Of a stretch of 64,000 nucleotides of DNA, positions 34,885-46,947 are shown piece after piece; within the stretch, counting starts at the first letter, position 1, and each line of letters opens with the position of its first letter. The notes beneath the pieces are model-generated. The model was not told the origin of the DNA, ran no database searches, and saw nothing but the letters and a program-made list of their open reading frames with translations. Source of the stretch: Montifringilla adamsi (Eukaryota; Chordata; Aves; Passeriformes; Passeridae). The DNA lies in NCBI GenBank assembly GCA_017590115.1, contig JAGGNK010013558.1, positions 14,125,752 to 14,189,751 on the forward strand, in the 5' to 3' direction. The position numbers were made by a program, and so were the translations under genes.

Positions 34885-37708
34885 GTAAGGCTCTCTGAAA
34901 TTCTCCTGGAGGGCTTTCCTTGTGGGCTGGCATCTGGTTCTTGTTCCCTGTTTGATGCCAGTGGAAGGAATGTCTCAAGGCCTTTTCTCCATGTGCTGCT
35001 GTGCTTGTGAAAGTAACTTGGCATTGGTCTCTACTTCAAGGAGCAGGGAAACACAGTAGTGCTTGCTTATTTTGTAGCAGTGGTAAAGGTGGACAGCTGT
35101 GATGATTGAGCAGATGCTCATTCCTTCTCTTTTGTTTGCCCAGATTGCTTTAAGTTCTTATATTGGTGGCTTATGGCTCAGTTTTAGCTGAAGAATTTTC
35201 AAGTGGTGTGTGTGATGATGATTGACTTTTTTCTTTTTTTTTCTCCCACATGACATCCTAGTTCTCTTCCTGTTCCAAAGCATGTGTCTGAGCAATCGCT
35301 GCAGTCTGAGGAGACTGAGAGGACACAGGTGTTGTCACTACCACTGTCACATTTTAGCAAGGAAGTGCCAGTTACAGAGTAGGTGCTGTGACCCAGGATG
35401 CTGTGGCAGGACCCTTGATAATGTGATCCCTGTAACGGAATGGGACGTGGAAGCTGGCGAGGTCTATTTTGAGATACAGTGAGCCTGAAGTAGAACTCAT
35501 GGTTCTGGTGATCATGTTGCAAAATTCTTGCGTATGGTTATGCTGTGAAATTTGCCTTTGATTCCCCAGTGAAACATCTCAGTTATTGGGGTAAAGTGCT
35601 TGTGGGTTTCAGCAGTAGTTCCCCCTCCCAGCAGGTTTAAAGAGGATGTTGTTGGCAAAGTTTTCTTTGAAAATATGTACCAGCTTGGCACATTCCTCTT
35701 TCTGCGGGATTTGTCACTAGGTGAGCTGCTCCAGTGGAATATATCAGTGTAGTGTGCGCTGCCATTGTTAGTATAATCCTGGTAACCAAAAGTGTACACT
35801 TGTCCCATCATCCCCACCTTGGTGTGACTTTCCGCTGAATGGGTGATCCTGTTCCCCTTTGGGATTTTTTCCCAACGACATTTTTATCAAGTTTCCAAGC
35901 GGAGTGTGGCCATTGACAGCAGAGCTGATCAGTCCTGCTGACTTTCAGAGTGCTTTTTAATGTCTTATGTAGTGCAGAAGTCTGGTGGAAGGTCACTGCG
36001 TAGCGTGGCATTCATGGATGTATTGCTGCTTCACTTAGAGCCTCGTCTGTGTATTCAAAACATGTCCCTGCTTTTCTGTAGCTGGCCATAAAATCATAGT
36101 ATTTCAGCATTTAGCTTTGTCCTTGGGTCATTATTCAACTTCACTTGGTTCTGTAAGTGTTTGTGGGGGATCCACCGGACAAAGAAGGATGATGTATAAA
36201 ATACAAGATAATGTACAACCCAAAGGTGAATAATGAGACTGAATTCACTGGAGTAACTGTGCCAACACCATAAGTGATGAGCTGAAATTAAGAGTGATTC
36301 TAAGATTATCTATTATAAATAACTATATAGAGGAGCAGCAACTTCTTTCAGTCTGTTCCGTGGGCATTTTTTAAGCAATGCTTCATATCTTGGGAACAGG
36401 CTGGAGGAGGGTGCATGAGAGGAGGATTAGGAAGAGTGATTCTTTTTCTTCCTGAGCTACATTCATCTTGTATGCTAAAATAACCTGTTTAAAGTTGGCA
36501 GTTCAACTGTAGCTGGGAAAATGCTTCCAGAAAATTATTTCTGCTTACTATGTGCTGCTTTTTTATTTTTTCTGCAGAGATAAGGATGTTGTCTAACCAT
36601 ATTTGTTACTACATGTGGAGTTTAAAAACAAAGAAAAAAAGCCACACCAAAAAAAAACTCGCCACAAAACCCCAAGTATTTTGGGGTTGTTTGCCTTCTG
36701 GCTTTAGCTATGGAAATCATAACCTGGACTTCTACATCTGAATTGCGGGTTACAGAGGATTGCCTGTGGATGCACACTCAACCAGCAATGAAGTTTAATT
36801 TCTGCCCTGTCCTAGCCTATCCATCACAAGTAGGGTTTCGGTATTGGATGATTAATTCATCTATCAACTTGCAATCAATTTTGCTAGTGAAAATAAAAGC
36901 TACCGGGAAAAAAAATCAATTCCATGAATGAATATAAATGAAGAAGAAACAAGTGGAAGTGTCATCTTACATTGGTGGATACTTGAGAGGGGGTGATTGC
37001 TTGGCTTAAGTGTTGTTTGAGAATTATTTGCTCAGATTTGTCTTTAACTGATTATTTTTGTTGATGTCATCAATGCAGTTTTCAGTGGCCTTAGAAGAAA
37101 GCTGGCAGAGCAGCTTACCCACTTCATTCTGCTCTGTTTCGCAGAGGAAATAACTGCAGAGTGGATACTGTCACTGTGCTATATTTATATCCGTTTGCTT
37201 TCTCATAATAGCACACTCACTCAGTGGGGGCTGTGTGTGACCAGATGAAATGTTTTTGGGTAAGTTCCCTTAGTTGAAATTAGGGGCAAATCTGGCATAG
37301 ATCGTTCCCTCAGGATAGGAACTAATTAATAAGAGTGATAATAGTCTGGCTGAACTTTGTAGAATGGCTGGCTGCTGCTGAGAAATTATCAGATTGACCA
37401 GTTTGTGCTGTCCTTAGTGTACTGCTTATGTTGAGTCTGTGTGTGCTGCATTGGGCTGGACTGTAACTGAGGGTTAGAAGCAGTCTCTCAACCTGACAGC
37501 TAAGCACTAGTCATTGTTCACCTCTGCAATAAAAATCCTCATGTCCCAAGGCAATGAATTAAATAGAAATAACTGTGTGCACTGAGAGGGTTTTGGGTTT
37601 TTTTCCCTCTTTCTGAGTTGTATGAAAGTTAAGTGGAGCAATAATATAATATCTAATACAATCACTTTGCAGTGAAATTACAATACAGGACAGCTTCTCT
37701 GGTTATTT

Positions 37709-37725
37709 AAAAAAAAAAAAAAAAA
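37709..37725. repeat. Poly-A tract followed by C-rich stretch
   Basis: 17 A, followed about 20 bp later by a run of C. Simple sequence in intron 2. Confidence 0.9.
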
Positions 37726-38140
37726 GCCCAAACCCCAAGAAACCCCCCCCGCCCAAACCTTCTTTTTTGTGTGTTAATACTCATGTGTACGCAGAAGAAT
37801 GCAGATGTGATACCATATGGAGTTTAAAGTGATGCTTTGGCTTTAATCATTAGTGGAACTAATAGCATCTGTGGAGTGTAATATTCTTGTGGCTGTGAAG
37901 CCCATCAGATTTCTCCTGTGGTTTCTCTGCAGTGACAGGCACACAGGAGGTTGTGGGCAGTGCACCTCTGTTGTGCATCCTTTGAAGTCAGGGGTTGCTC
38001 AGGCTTGTGCTCTGCCAAGGAGGTGGGGATTCTTAGAGTTCCTTAATTAGAGAGGCAGGGGTGAGATACTACCGGAATATTTCTCTTCATGGGCTGCTGA
38101 CTTGCAGCTTCATGTTTCTTGCCCTAATGGCAGATTTTTA

Positions 38141-38152
38141 TTTTTTTTTTTT
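38141..38152. repeat. Short poly-T tract
   Basis: Twelve T following an A-interrupted T stretch in intron 2. Confidence 0.9.
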
Positions 38153-38361
38153 GCTGCTTGCAATGTGTTGCTACCAAGCTCAAAAAGATTCTGTTGCTGT
38201 AGTAACCAGGCCTAGGAAAAAGGGGCTGTTTTGGTAACCCAGGGCAAAGTCAACCAAAGAGATGAGTGTGTGAAAGTACACACCAAAGTTCCAAAGGAAA
38301 CATATTTGAGCTGTAGCAGGGTTAGAAAGATCATGGCACCATGCCTGCTCTGGTTAATCTT

Positions 38362-38459
38362 AGAGTCATAGAACAATTTGGGTTGGAAGGGACCTCAGAG
38401 ATCATCCAGCTCCTACCCCTGCTGTGGGTAGAGACACCTTTCACTGGAACAGGTTGCTG
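38362..38459 (-). mobile_element. CR1 LINE 3' end fragment, antisense
   Basis: The sequence agagtcatagaacaatttgg followed by gttggaagggacctcagagatcatccagctcc and then gacacctttcactggaacaggttgct is the reverse complement of a typical avian CR1 3' end. Similarity is high, so this copy is younger than the one at 33367. It is truncated after about 100 bp. Confidence 0.92.
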
Positions 38460-41400
38460 GTCAGGTGAAACCTAATGATGGGGAAAAAAACTCTCCTCCC
38501 ATTTTCAGCATCTGAGCACCTGCTTGACTCACTGGCAGTAGCAGCCAGAAGATGGAAGAAATAAAGGAATTTTCTTAGCAGTTTGAAATTGGGAAAAATG
38601 TTCTGGTTTGGTGCTGGTTTGCTTCTCTCCGAGTCTGATCTTGTATTTAGTACTGGAACTCCCATCTAGGGGTTTCCAAACAAGCAGATTCATTTTACCT
38701 GTGTGCTTATTGGCATCTGGAATAACTAAGTGGAGGAATTCATCATTCCTACAGACTGTGCAGGGCTTGCTTGCTCCATCTTGCTCCATCTTCACTAGTG
38801 TCAAAGAATTCCTTCAGTTTTTGGCACTGTTTATTTTAAAGGAGTAAAGACTACTTACTATACGGTTCTTTTCTCCACCCACTAATGACTCACTTGGCAT
38901 TTCCTTTTTTAGTTCTTTTTCTGCTCAGTCTTGCTGAGTTCTCTTGAAATCAGTGAGGACTTCGTCATTAGGAGGGGGATCAGAGGCATCATGGAGCTGA
39001 TACAAAAAGGGAAAACACCCCATATCTGACAGTGGTTGTATGGATTTGCTGCCTCTCAGATAAGCAGGAGCTTGCAAGTGTTTTCTGGTCACTGGAGTGC
39101 CCGTGCTGCTCCCAGCAGTGCTTTGTGTTAGAGCCAGTGCAGTGATGTGCTTGGTTAATGTTTTTAGCAGCCTGAGACACACCTTCTGGCCTTCCTGCTG
39201 CATTTAACATTTGCTGATAAAAGTTCTTGCATCTTGTCTAGGACACAGTTACCTATAGAGCAGAATGAATAGCCTCTGGGAGCCACTATTTGATCTGGGA
39301 CAATTAAGGGCTGTATTAAACACAGGAAGTTGGTATTATTCTGTCTCCAGTTGATGGAGGAAATTGATATTGATGTTGGAAGGAGCCCTGCCAGATTGTG
39401 AGACTCATTCAGAAGAATGCTGTGCTGATCTTTAATGCATTTCAGAGTTTCTCTTTGCATTTGTTGAAGCTGTCTCTGTGTTTGGCATCGTGGGCACACA
39501 CCCCACATGTTCAGGACCCATGGCTTGGGGCTACTTGCTGAATTGCAGTAATGTGAAGAATGGCTTAAAGGAAACCCCAGAAGGGACAAGTCTTGAGTCA
39601 AGAAGTTTGTACTGTGGAGTGATGAGTGCTCCTGAGTTATTAGTGTGCAGGGGTGTATCTGAGCACAGCATCCTCTGGGGCACAGAGTTGTCATTGGCCT
39701 GTTTCAAGACAGGGCAGAGGAATGCAAAAATGGATAACTCAGCTGTGCTGGATGTGTCTGCTTAGCTGCTTTCTTCTGTCTTACCTGTTTGGCCTTTTCT
39801 GTATGTATTTTGGTTTTATCATATGGTTGTTCCAGCTCTTACCTTTGGTGTGAGAGGGGAACTCAACAGAATGCTGTGTTCTTACCACATCTGCCCTAAT
39901 TAACCCTGTAAGAGGGATGGGACCCTGCATTGCAGCTGCTGGCTTTGACCTTTGTATCCGTGTGGGGTTATTTTGCATCAAATGTGTAGAAGCACTTTTT
40001 GTTTTGTGATGACAGAGAGAAAGCGCACTCTTGCTTCTGGTGCCTTCTGTCTTGCTTTAAGCACCAGCTCAAGATTTGCTGCAGAGGAGCACAAACATGC
40101 CCTAATTGGAATCTTGCTGTCTCCAGGGATAAATTTGTCCATTTCAAAAATCATTTATGGTAGCTTACGTCAGTCAAAATGATAGCAGCCATTGTGCTTT
40201 GGAAAGAGACATTTTCTCGACTGACAAGACTTAAATCTGAGAGTTAATATCTATGCTGGTGAGTTAATGGCAAGTTATCAGCATAAGCTGCTGAAATTGG
40301 AGTTTGAGTCAACATTTTGTGTGTTTGAGGTTTGCTGGTTTTGTCTCTACCTGATGAAAAGTCTCTTACGAGGAGGATTAATGTATTTTGATCAGTCTTA
40401 TTCTTTCCAGAGCTCTCAAATTTCTTGACATATATGTCTGAACCTACATTTCTAAATCACAGGAAGTGGAATAATTGTGTGTTTATAGCATACAGGTCAT
40501 ATCCTCAGCCTTTTGAGGCCATCTGTTGATGTGTATCAATTGGAAGGCCTTTAGGACCCACCTGAGAGGTCTGTTCAGCTCTGCCCATCCTGGCTGCTTA
40601 TCCTTTCACTCCTCACAGCATTTCCCACTCTCCTTCCTGTTGTGCTCATTTGTGGTCTGCAAGCAACATGGGTACTTTATTCACATTAGCCCTTCCTGCT
40701 GGAGCGTGCTTCTCTGAGCTCACCACCTAAGGCTCTGCCAGCCTTGTGCATTCCTTACCCTTTTTCCTTTTAAAGCCTGTTTTATGAGGTCTTTTATAGT
40801 GGTTTGTAGCTGACTCCTATCTGTTGTATTTGCTCGCTGCCCACTCCATACCCATCAGCTGCCTGGTGAGTTTGTCCACCCCCACGTGGGCACAGAAGCG
40901 AGAATTGCTTTTCTCCTTGCTGGTATAGGCAGCTTTATAGGTGTGTAATATTTTTAGCCCGAAGACGGAATTCTGTAATGCTTTTGTTCAGTAAATGCAT
41001 CCTCCTACGGGTGATTTGGAGAGCCTTTCCTTCCTGTCACAGCCTCCCTTGGGCTGAGAAAGGCGCAGTATTCGCGCTGAGCTCCGAGGAGAGCTGCTGC
41101 CAGCGCGAGGGCTGTGATGCCTGTTCATTACTGAAAGGTGTCTGTGCTGAAAGATTCGCTGGTTGTCTCCCCTGTGGACCAACTGTGATCAGATGAAATT
41201 GCACAGTTTCATGTGGATATCCCGGTATTAACCCACTGATCCATCGATAACCTGCAGCCTTTTATAATTGCAGCCCTTTGGGGAGAGATGGGTGTTCTCA
41301 TTTGCTGTGTGTCAGCAGGGCTGGCTCCCTTACACATGTCCTCTTTTACAGTGGCAATACCCTGGAAAATTAAATGGAAACACAAACAAGTGTGTAGGGT

Positions 41401-41489
41401 GTATCAGAGCAGTAACAATAATCAATTAATGGGAAGAACCTTTCCCACTATAGGCAGGAAGGCTGTTGCAAAAAGCAGTAGCTGAATGG

Positions 41490-41517
41490 ATGTATTTATT
41501 CAATTAAATAAATACAT
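41490..41517. repeat. Perfect inverted repeat, 11-bp arms, 6-bp loop
   Basis: Arms atgtatttatt and aataaatacat around the loop caatta. AT-only stem apart from one G/C pair per arm. Two further pairs form beyond a single mismatch. The right arm also carries an AATAAA hexamer. Confidence 0.9.
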
Positions 41518-44500
41518 GCACGAAGTCGTAACTGTTGTGGGCTCCATTATTTTACAGCAATTGTTTCAGTTATCTTAACCTTCTGCTAAAAGCTTTTTTC
41601 TTTTTTTGCTGTTGTTATGAGCTGAGTAAATAAAGCTTGGGCCCAACCAAATGACTTTGTGTGAAAGCATATTGAGGGTGGGAGCTGTTTCCATGTTACT
41701 CTGTGCTCTGTGTACTCTGCAGCTGATTTTTGCCTTAATTGGGATTTGCTGACTCTGATGTCTTGTAAAAATCACTCCATTTGTTGAGTTTGTTGGGTTT
41801 TTTCTGTGGTGTACTTTAAATAGTCGTCAGCTTGGAGAGCCTAGTGAGGTACATCATTCCTGGGGCAGCCTGTCTAGTGCAGTACCCTTGTAATTTAAAT
41901 GGCAAGTGTACAGAGTCCTGAGGTTCATAAAATTAATTAAATAGATTGGAAGGTGGTGAGTTGCCCATGTCAAAAGCTGAAGGCTGTATTATGCCTTGTG
42001 GATGGCACAAGCAGGAGTGGTGTGTGCCAGTCTTGGCCCTTCCTCTGGGAACTTGACCAAGACTCCCCTCTTACCGCACTTAAGTTGGGGCATCTGTGTT
42101 TCCCCAGATGTGTCCAGGTGTTTTGGTTGCAGTTTACAGGCTGGCCCTGAGGACAGCTGGGGCTCTGTTTCCTATGGTGGGACAAGGCACAGAATTTTCC
42201 CCTTCACCAGCACAGTTCGGGGCAGTGGCTGGGTGTTACTCACTTACGTGCAGGACAAGGTGCTTGTGTGAGTATATAGGAGAATGCAGAGCCCTTTCAC
42301 ACAAGTTCTGCTTTCCCTCTTTCACAGCCGTCTCCCCTGTGCCTGGGTGAGGTGCTCAGCCAAGAAGTTCTGCAGGTCTGAGCTGGGTTCTGGGTGAGCT
42401 GGCACTTACACCCTTTGGGTGCCAAAAATGTGCTATTTGAGTAACCTCCTAAACGTGTTTGCTTTTGCAAAGTCCCAAGCAGTGCCATGGCACAAACGTG
42501 CAGCTCTGTTGACCCACAGGGCCTGGCAGCACTCAGCTGCCAAAGCTGTTAAATTGTGGTTTTATCCCAGCTTTGCTGGGCACTGGGGACTGTGCAGGGC
42601 ACTCCACCACCTCTCTGTCAATGTCACATGTGCCGCTGTTTCATGGCCCTCCTCATAACACATTTCTTCTGTAGATCTGCTTGGAATTGACCCTGTAGTA
42701 GTTTAAAATCTTTATCCTCTGTCCTATTGACACAGGCCCTGTGAGGGTGTGAGGAGGCCCAGCAGTGTGGGACTTGGGACAGAGCTGCTGTGGGGACATT
42801 GGTGCAGCCTCACTAACTACAAGTATCTGATTACCCTTTAGGCACCAGCCTGGAGGAAAAAGTGTGGCCACAAGTGATGGCTACCTTGTAAAACAAAAAT
42901 AAAATTCCTCTGCATCCTTTGTGGTCATCTTAGCAGCCAGTGGAGCAGAAGCTCTTTCTTGGTTTGGTGAACGTTGAAGGTTTATAACTTTATGGATTTA
43001 TTTGTTTTGCATAAATGCTAAGTTTGCATAAATCTGGGGTTGTTAAGCACTTTCTCCTTGGCTTTGGAGAAATTCTGGCTTTGCTTTGTCAAAATTTGGT
43101 TGTTTGGTTCAAAGTTGTGCCTGCTCCCAAAATTGCTTCTTTGAACTTTGCTCTTTTAAAAGGATTCAGTCTTCTATCAGATTTCTTTTTGCCAGGATAT
43201 GGCTGTTCCATTAACTATGCTGCTAATGAGGTATTTGGCTTTTCCTAAGAGGGAGGCCTGCTCCTGCTAAGCCCCCTTTTGATTTCAGTAATAGGGATTT
43301 TGTATGGAGGAGACTATCCAAATTTGGCCCTTTATTAACCAGCTAAAATGTGAGGTTTAGTTTCTTGGATAGAAGTTAACAACATGTGACTTTACTCTTT
43401 GACTTAATACCTCAGAGCTCTTGAGCCAAACAAAGCTGTGTTTGTGACAAGGAGCAGGATCTGGCTAAAGGCAGCAGATCAAAGCAATAGTGAACATTCA
43501 AGTGTTCAAACTGGTAGAAGAGCAAGATGCTCTGTGCACCAATTCTTTCTTCTCTGTGTCCTCTGCTTGCCTCACTTTTCCCCCCTGGTACTCTGTACAT
43601 TCCTACCCTCAGTGTTAGACAAACCAGACCCACTGTGTTTGCACAAGACAGTAATACTGCTTATTAGAGTTTGGAAGAAATAATATTAGGGGGGAGTAAA
43701 AGACAACTGGGACAACTTTGCTGTTTTAGTAATTGCTGCAGAGACCAATTACCCATGTGATGAAAAGCCACCTCTATCTTGTTAGCCATCAGCTACAACA
43801 TATGGATGTCCTAATCCAATCAGGCTGATCATCAAAAGAATAAGACTTGTTAGAGAGAGCTTTTTCTCAGCAGTTATAAACTCTGTGCTGGGGTTAGAGA
43901 CCGAAGGGGTGGTAGCATGCAAAAAGTGAACTACGAAGTCCCCTCGCCATGCTTCTGAGATGTCTTGAGCACTGATTAATGCTTTATTGGCCTGTCAGTT
44001 CTCTCTGAGCTTTCTGTTCATTCTGGGCACCTGTTGGTTTTGTGGTATAGAGGTGTTTGTGTGTGTGTTTTCAGTATTTCCCCTCCTCATTTTATATAAA
44101 AACTCACACTCCTGGAATGCAAGCATACACTGGTTTTTTACTGCACTTGTGTTTTATCATGTCCTCTGTAAATGTGCTGCTATGGTACTGGTGGGAGGCA
44201 AGCACACTGTGTTGTAAACTGCAGGAAGCAGCATTGCAGGAAACGAAATTATTTGCAGTGGTTCTGGGTAAGAGTTCTGTGAAGAGTTTCCCACAAGTGC
44301 CAGAGGGTAAGAGGTTTGTAGGGAGAGATAACACCTATTTAATACACACATGTTCATGCTTGGTGGATCTTGTTCTGATCAGTGTGACTAATCATGCTCA
44401 AGAATATTTACATTTTGTTTCTCAGTTGTCACCTGATCTGGTAAAATAACATCTTATCCCTTCAAACTTTGCTTTACTTCATGTGTTGGTGAGACTTCCC

Positions 44501-44667
44501 TAGGAAATGGAAACACTCTCTTCTGAAATTGTATTCCCCACCTCATTAGAAGCTTAGAGTCCTGGAGGTACTTGATTTATAAGTAGGAGCAAAACTTAAA
44601 TTAAGCTTAGGTTAAGCAAATACTCCTACTCAGTAACGTCTCAAGGGTTATAAAACAAGTTGTAAGA

Positions 44668-44740
44668 GGGTGAGAATAGACCCCAGGAATTCTGACTCCA
44701 GTGCTCTGCAGTTGCTCTGAGAACTAAAGCATTTCACTAC
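44668..44740 (-). repeat. MIR-like ancient SINE fragment
   Basis: gagaatagaccccaggaatt followed by ctgactccagtgctctgcag and gagaactaaa parallels the motif seen at 18305 (reverse complement of a tRNA-derived SINE head). Diverged; recognised from memory of the consensus. Confidence 0.5.
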
Positions 44741-44927
44741 ATTCCTGCAAAGCAATGTATCTTCCATGGGTGCAGACATTCCTTTCTTTTCAGTGTCAGA
44801 GGGGTTACAGATCCTGGCTTTTTGTCTGCTAGCACTAGCCTGCTCCACCTCTGCAAACTGTGTTTAACTTGCCTCCAAGAGCTGGATGATTGAGACCAGC
44901 ACTGTCTTTGCCTAGTGGAGAGAGACT

Positions 44928-45178
44928 ATTTACAAGAGCATGTAGTGACAGGACAAGGCTTCAAACTGAGAGTAGATTTAGATTAGATATTAGGAAGAAA
45001 CTTGATTGTGAGGGTGGTGAGTCACTGGAACAGAGAACTGGTGGATGCCCAGTCCCTGGAAGTCTTCAGGCCCAGGCTGGATGGGGCTCTGAGCAGCCTG
45101 GTCTAGCAGAAGTTGTTCCTGCCCATGGCAGAGGTGTTGGAATTTAAGGTGCCTTCCAGCATAAACCATCGTGTGACT
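44928..45178 (+). mobile_element. CR1 LINE 3' fragment, sense
   Basis: Matches the bird CR1 3' region in order: tttacaagagcatgtagtga, caggacaagg, tagatttagattagatatta, ggaagaaa, gtgagggtggtgagtcactg, gaacag, ccctggaagtcttcaggccc, aggctggatggggctctgag, cagcctggtctagcagaag, cctgcccatggcagaggtgt. The 3' end is slightly rearranged (gatgatc missing, ataaaccatcgtgtga). 5'-truncated, as is normal for CR1. Confidence 0.92.
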
Positions 45179-46884
45179 GAGGTTGGTGAGCTCCAAGAAG
45201 CATTTTGAGGACAATCAGACAGCTCACTCTTCTGTAACTCATTCCCAGGAGCCAGCAGCACAGGGATGCACATCCCAGACTTGTCCAGTCACCTCTGAAG
45301 CTCACTTAACAGCCTGCACAACAAAAATGGTAGCAAATTCCACAGTTCCCTGTGGCTTTTCTCATCTCCGAGTTAGGCTGCGCATTTTTCTTCCCGAGAT
45401 TGTTGCTTTCTTGATTGGATGATTAGGGTTTTGGCTTTAAGGCTGTGAAGGTGGCGAAGTGGGCATAAAAATTCTCTTGGAGTAACGATATCTTCAAAGT
45501 GGTATCTGCCTGTCAAAAATCTGCTGAATTGGCAGTTGTGCCATCACCCTTGTCTTGCAACATCCCACCACAGATAGGAGTGCACGTGGAATTCCTTGGA
45601 CTGGTGGGAAAGTGCACTGGGGCTGGGGAGATAAGGCACAGGCTGGCACAGCTGGCAAAAATCAGGACAGGCAATCCCATTAGGTGAAAAATACAGTCTT
45701 TAATGGGTTTTGCTGATGCATAAAAGACCTGTTGAAGTGAAAATTTCAGATAAACAAGAGAAGTGAAAATGCAGCTGTGCTGCTCTCCAAATTGCTGTGT
45801 AAAATGCTCCCATGTGTAGCTCCCTGAGTTCATCTCACATTCTGCACCCCCCAAAACTGTGGTAGTGTGGAGATGAGAGCAGCTGAGTGAAGCTTTCTGA
45901 ATAAATTAGCCTTGCTGTCCTGTGGTATTCCAACTCTGAGTAAACAGAAGAGACACTCTGTGCCTTAAAATCAGCAAGTTTGGGTTTTATTAGCCCTGGA
46001 GGGGAAGTAAATTCTAGAGCTGAGCCAGAGGAGCAGAGGAATGAGAGTCAAGTAAGGAGGTGTAGGGCTGGCTAAGGATATGCTCGAGAAAGTCCTTGCT
46101 GCTTACTGCAGCCCAGGAAGGCAATTGGAAGTTGAATCTACAGTGCACTGGGGAGCTGTTGGAGGTGGCTTAGGATGGGGTAAGGATTTGGGAAATCTGC
46201 TTGAGCAAAGGCTGCATTCAGCAGAGGCAAGAATAAGGATGGTAGTAAAAGGGAAGGTGGAGTGTTGATGTGAGCAGCAGCATATTAAAGCTGGGGGTGG
46301 GGGCTCAGATATTGAAGCAACCAGAGTTAAGACAGGAGCTCAGCCAGTACAGGAGAAACATGGTATGGGCCATCTCCATTAAGTCTACAGAAGCCTGGAT
46401 CCTCACATCCAAAGACTCCATTTTTTTTAAAATTAAAATTCTCTTAATTTTCTTCATTTCTCAGGCTCCTAAAATAATCGACACCCACCTGGGAATCAGG
46501 TGTGTAAGTGGAATCTGTGCTAAACGTTGCCTTTCTGGGTCGCAGCTGTTGCAGGGCTCAGGAGGGTGTTGGTGTGTGCCTCCTCCTAGACCACAGGGTG
46601 CTCACATCTCTGTTCTCTCGCAAGGCAGGCTTGTTTTGTGAATAAACAGAGTGTTTTGATGGTGAGTGTGGGTGGTGTCAGGAAGCGAGTGTGCCAGAAG
46701 CCTTGTTCCCAGAGAGATCCAGTGTTTACTGAAGATGCTAATTGCTGCCTCCAACCCATCATTATTTGTCTTCTGCCCGCAGCACACCCGATCAAAGGTG
46801 CTGATAGTGCTTTCCCTGGGTAAAAGGGTTGTAAGAAGGAAAAGAGATGCTCTTGAATTTCAGGAGTACCACTGGCTGCTGCTT

Positions 46885-46947
46885 TACTTTTCTTTTTTTT
46901 CTTTTTTCTTTCTTTTTTTTTTTTTCTTTTTTTTTCTTTTTTTTTTT
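46885..46947. repeat. T-rich pyrimidine tract
   Basis: About 60 bp of almost pure T with interspersed C. Simple-sequence tract in intron 2. Its length is likely to be poorly resolved in assemblies. Confidence 0.95.

Noticed and set aside
34419..34898. An independent gene starting with GTG at 34419
   Set aside because: The GTG is the first codon of exon 2 directly behind a splice acceptor; it is read as valine after joining to exon 1.
34428..35024. 198-codon minus-strand ORF opposite exon 2
   Set aside because: Antisense shadow of conserved coding sequence with no homology of its own.
39164..39694. 176-codon minus-strand ORF in intron 2 (and similar ones at 26151, 31284 and 15872)
   Set aside because: No recognisable domain and unremarkable composition. 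ORFs of this size are expected by chance in 64 kb read in six frames.
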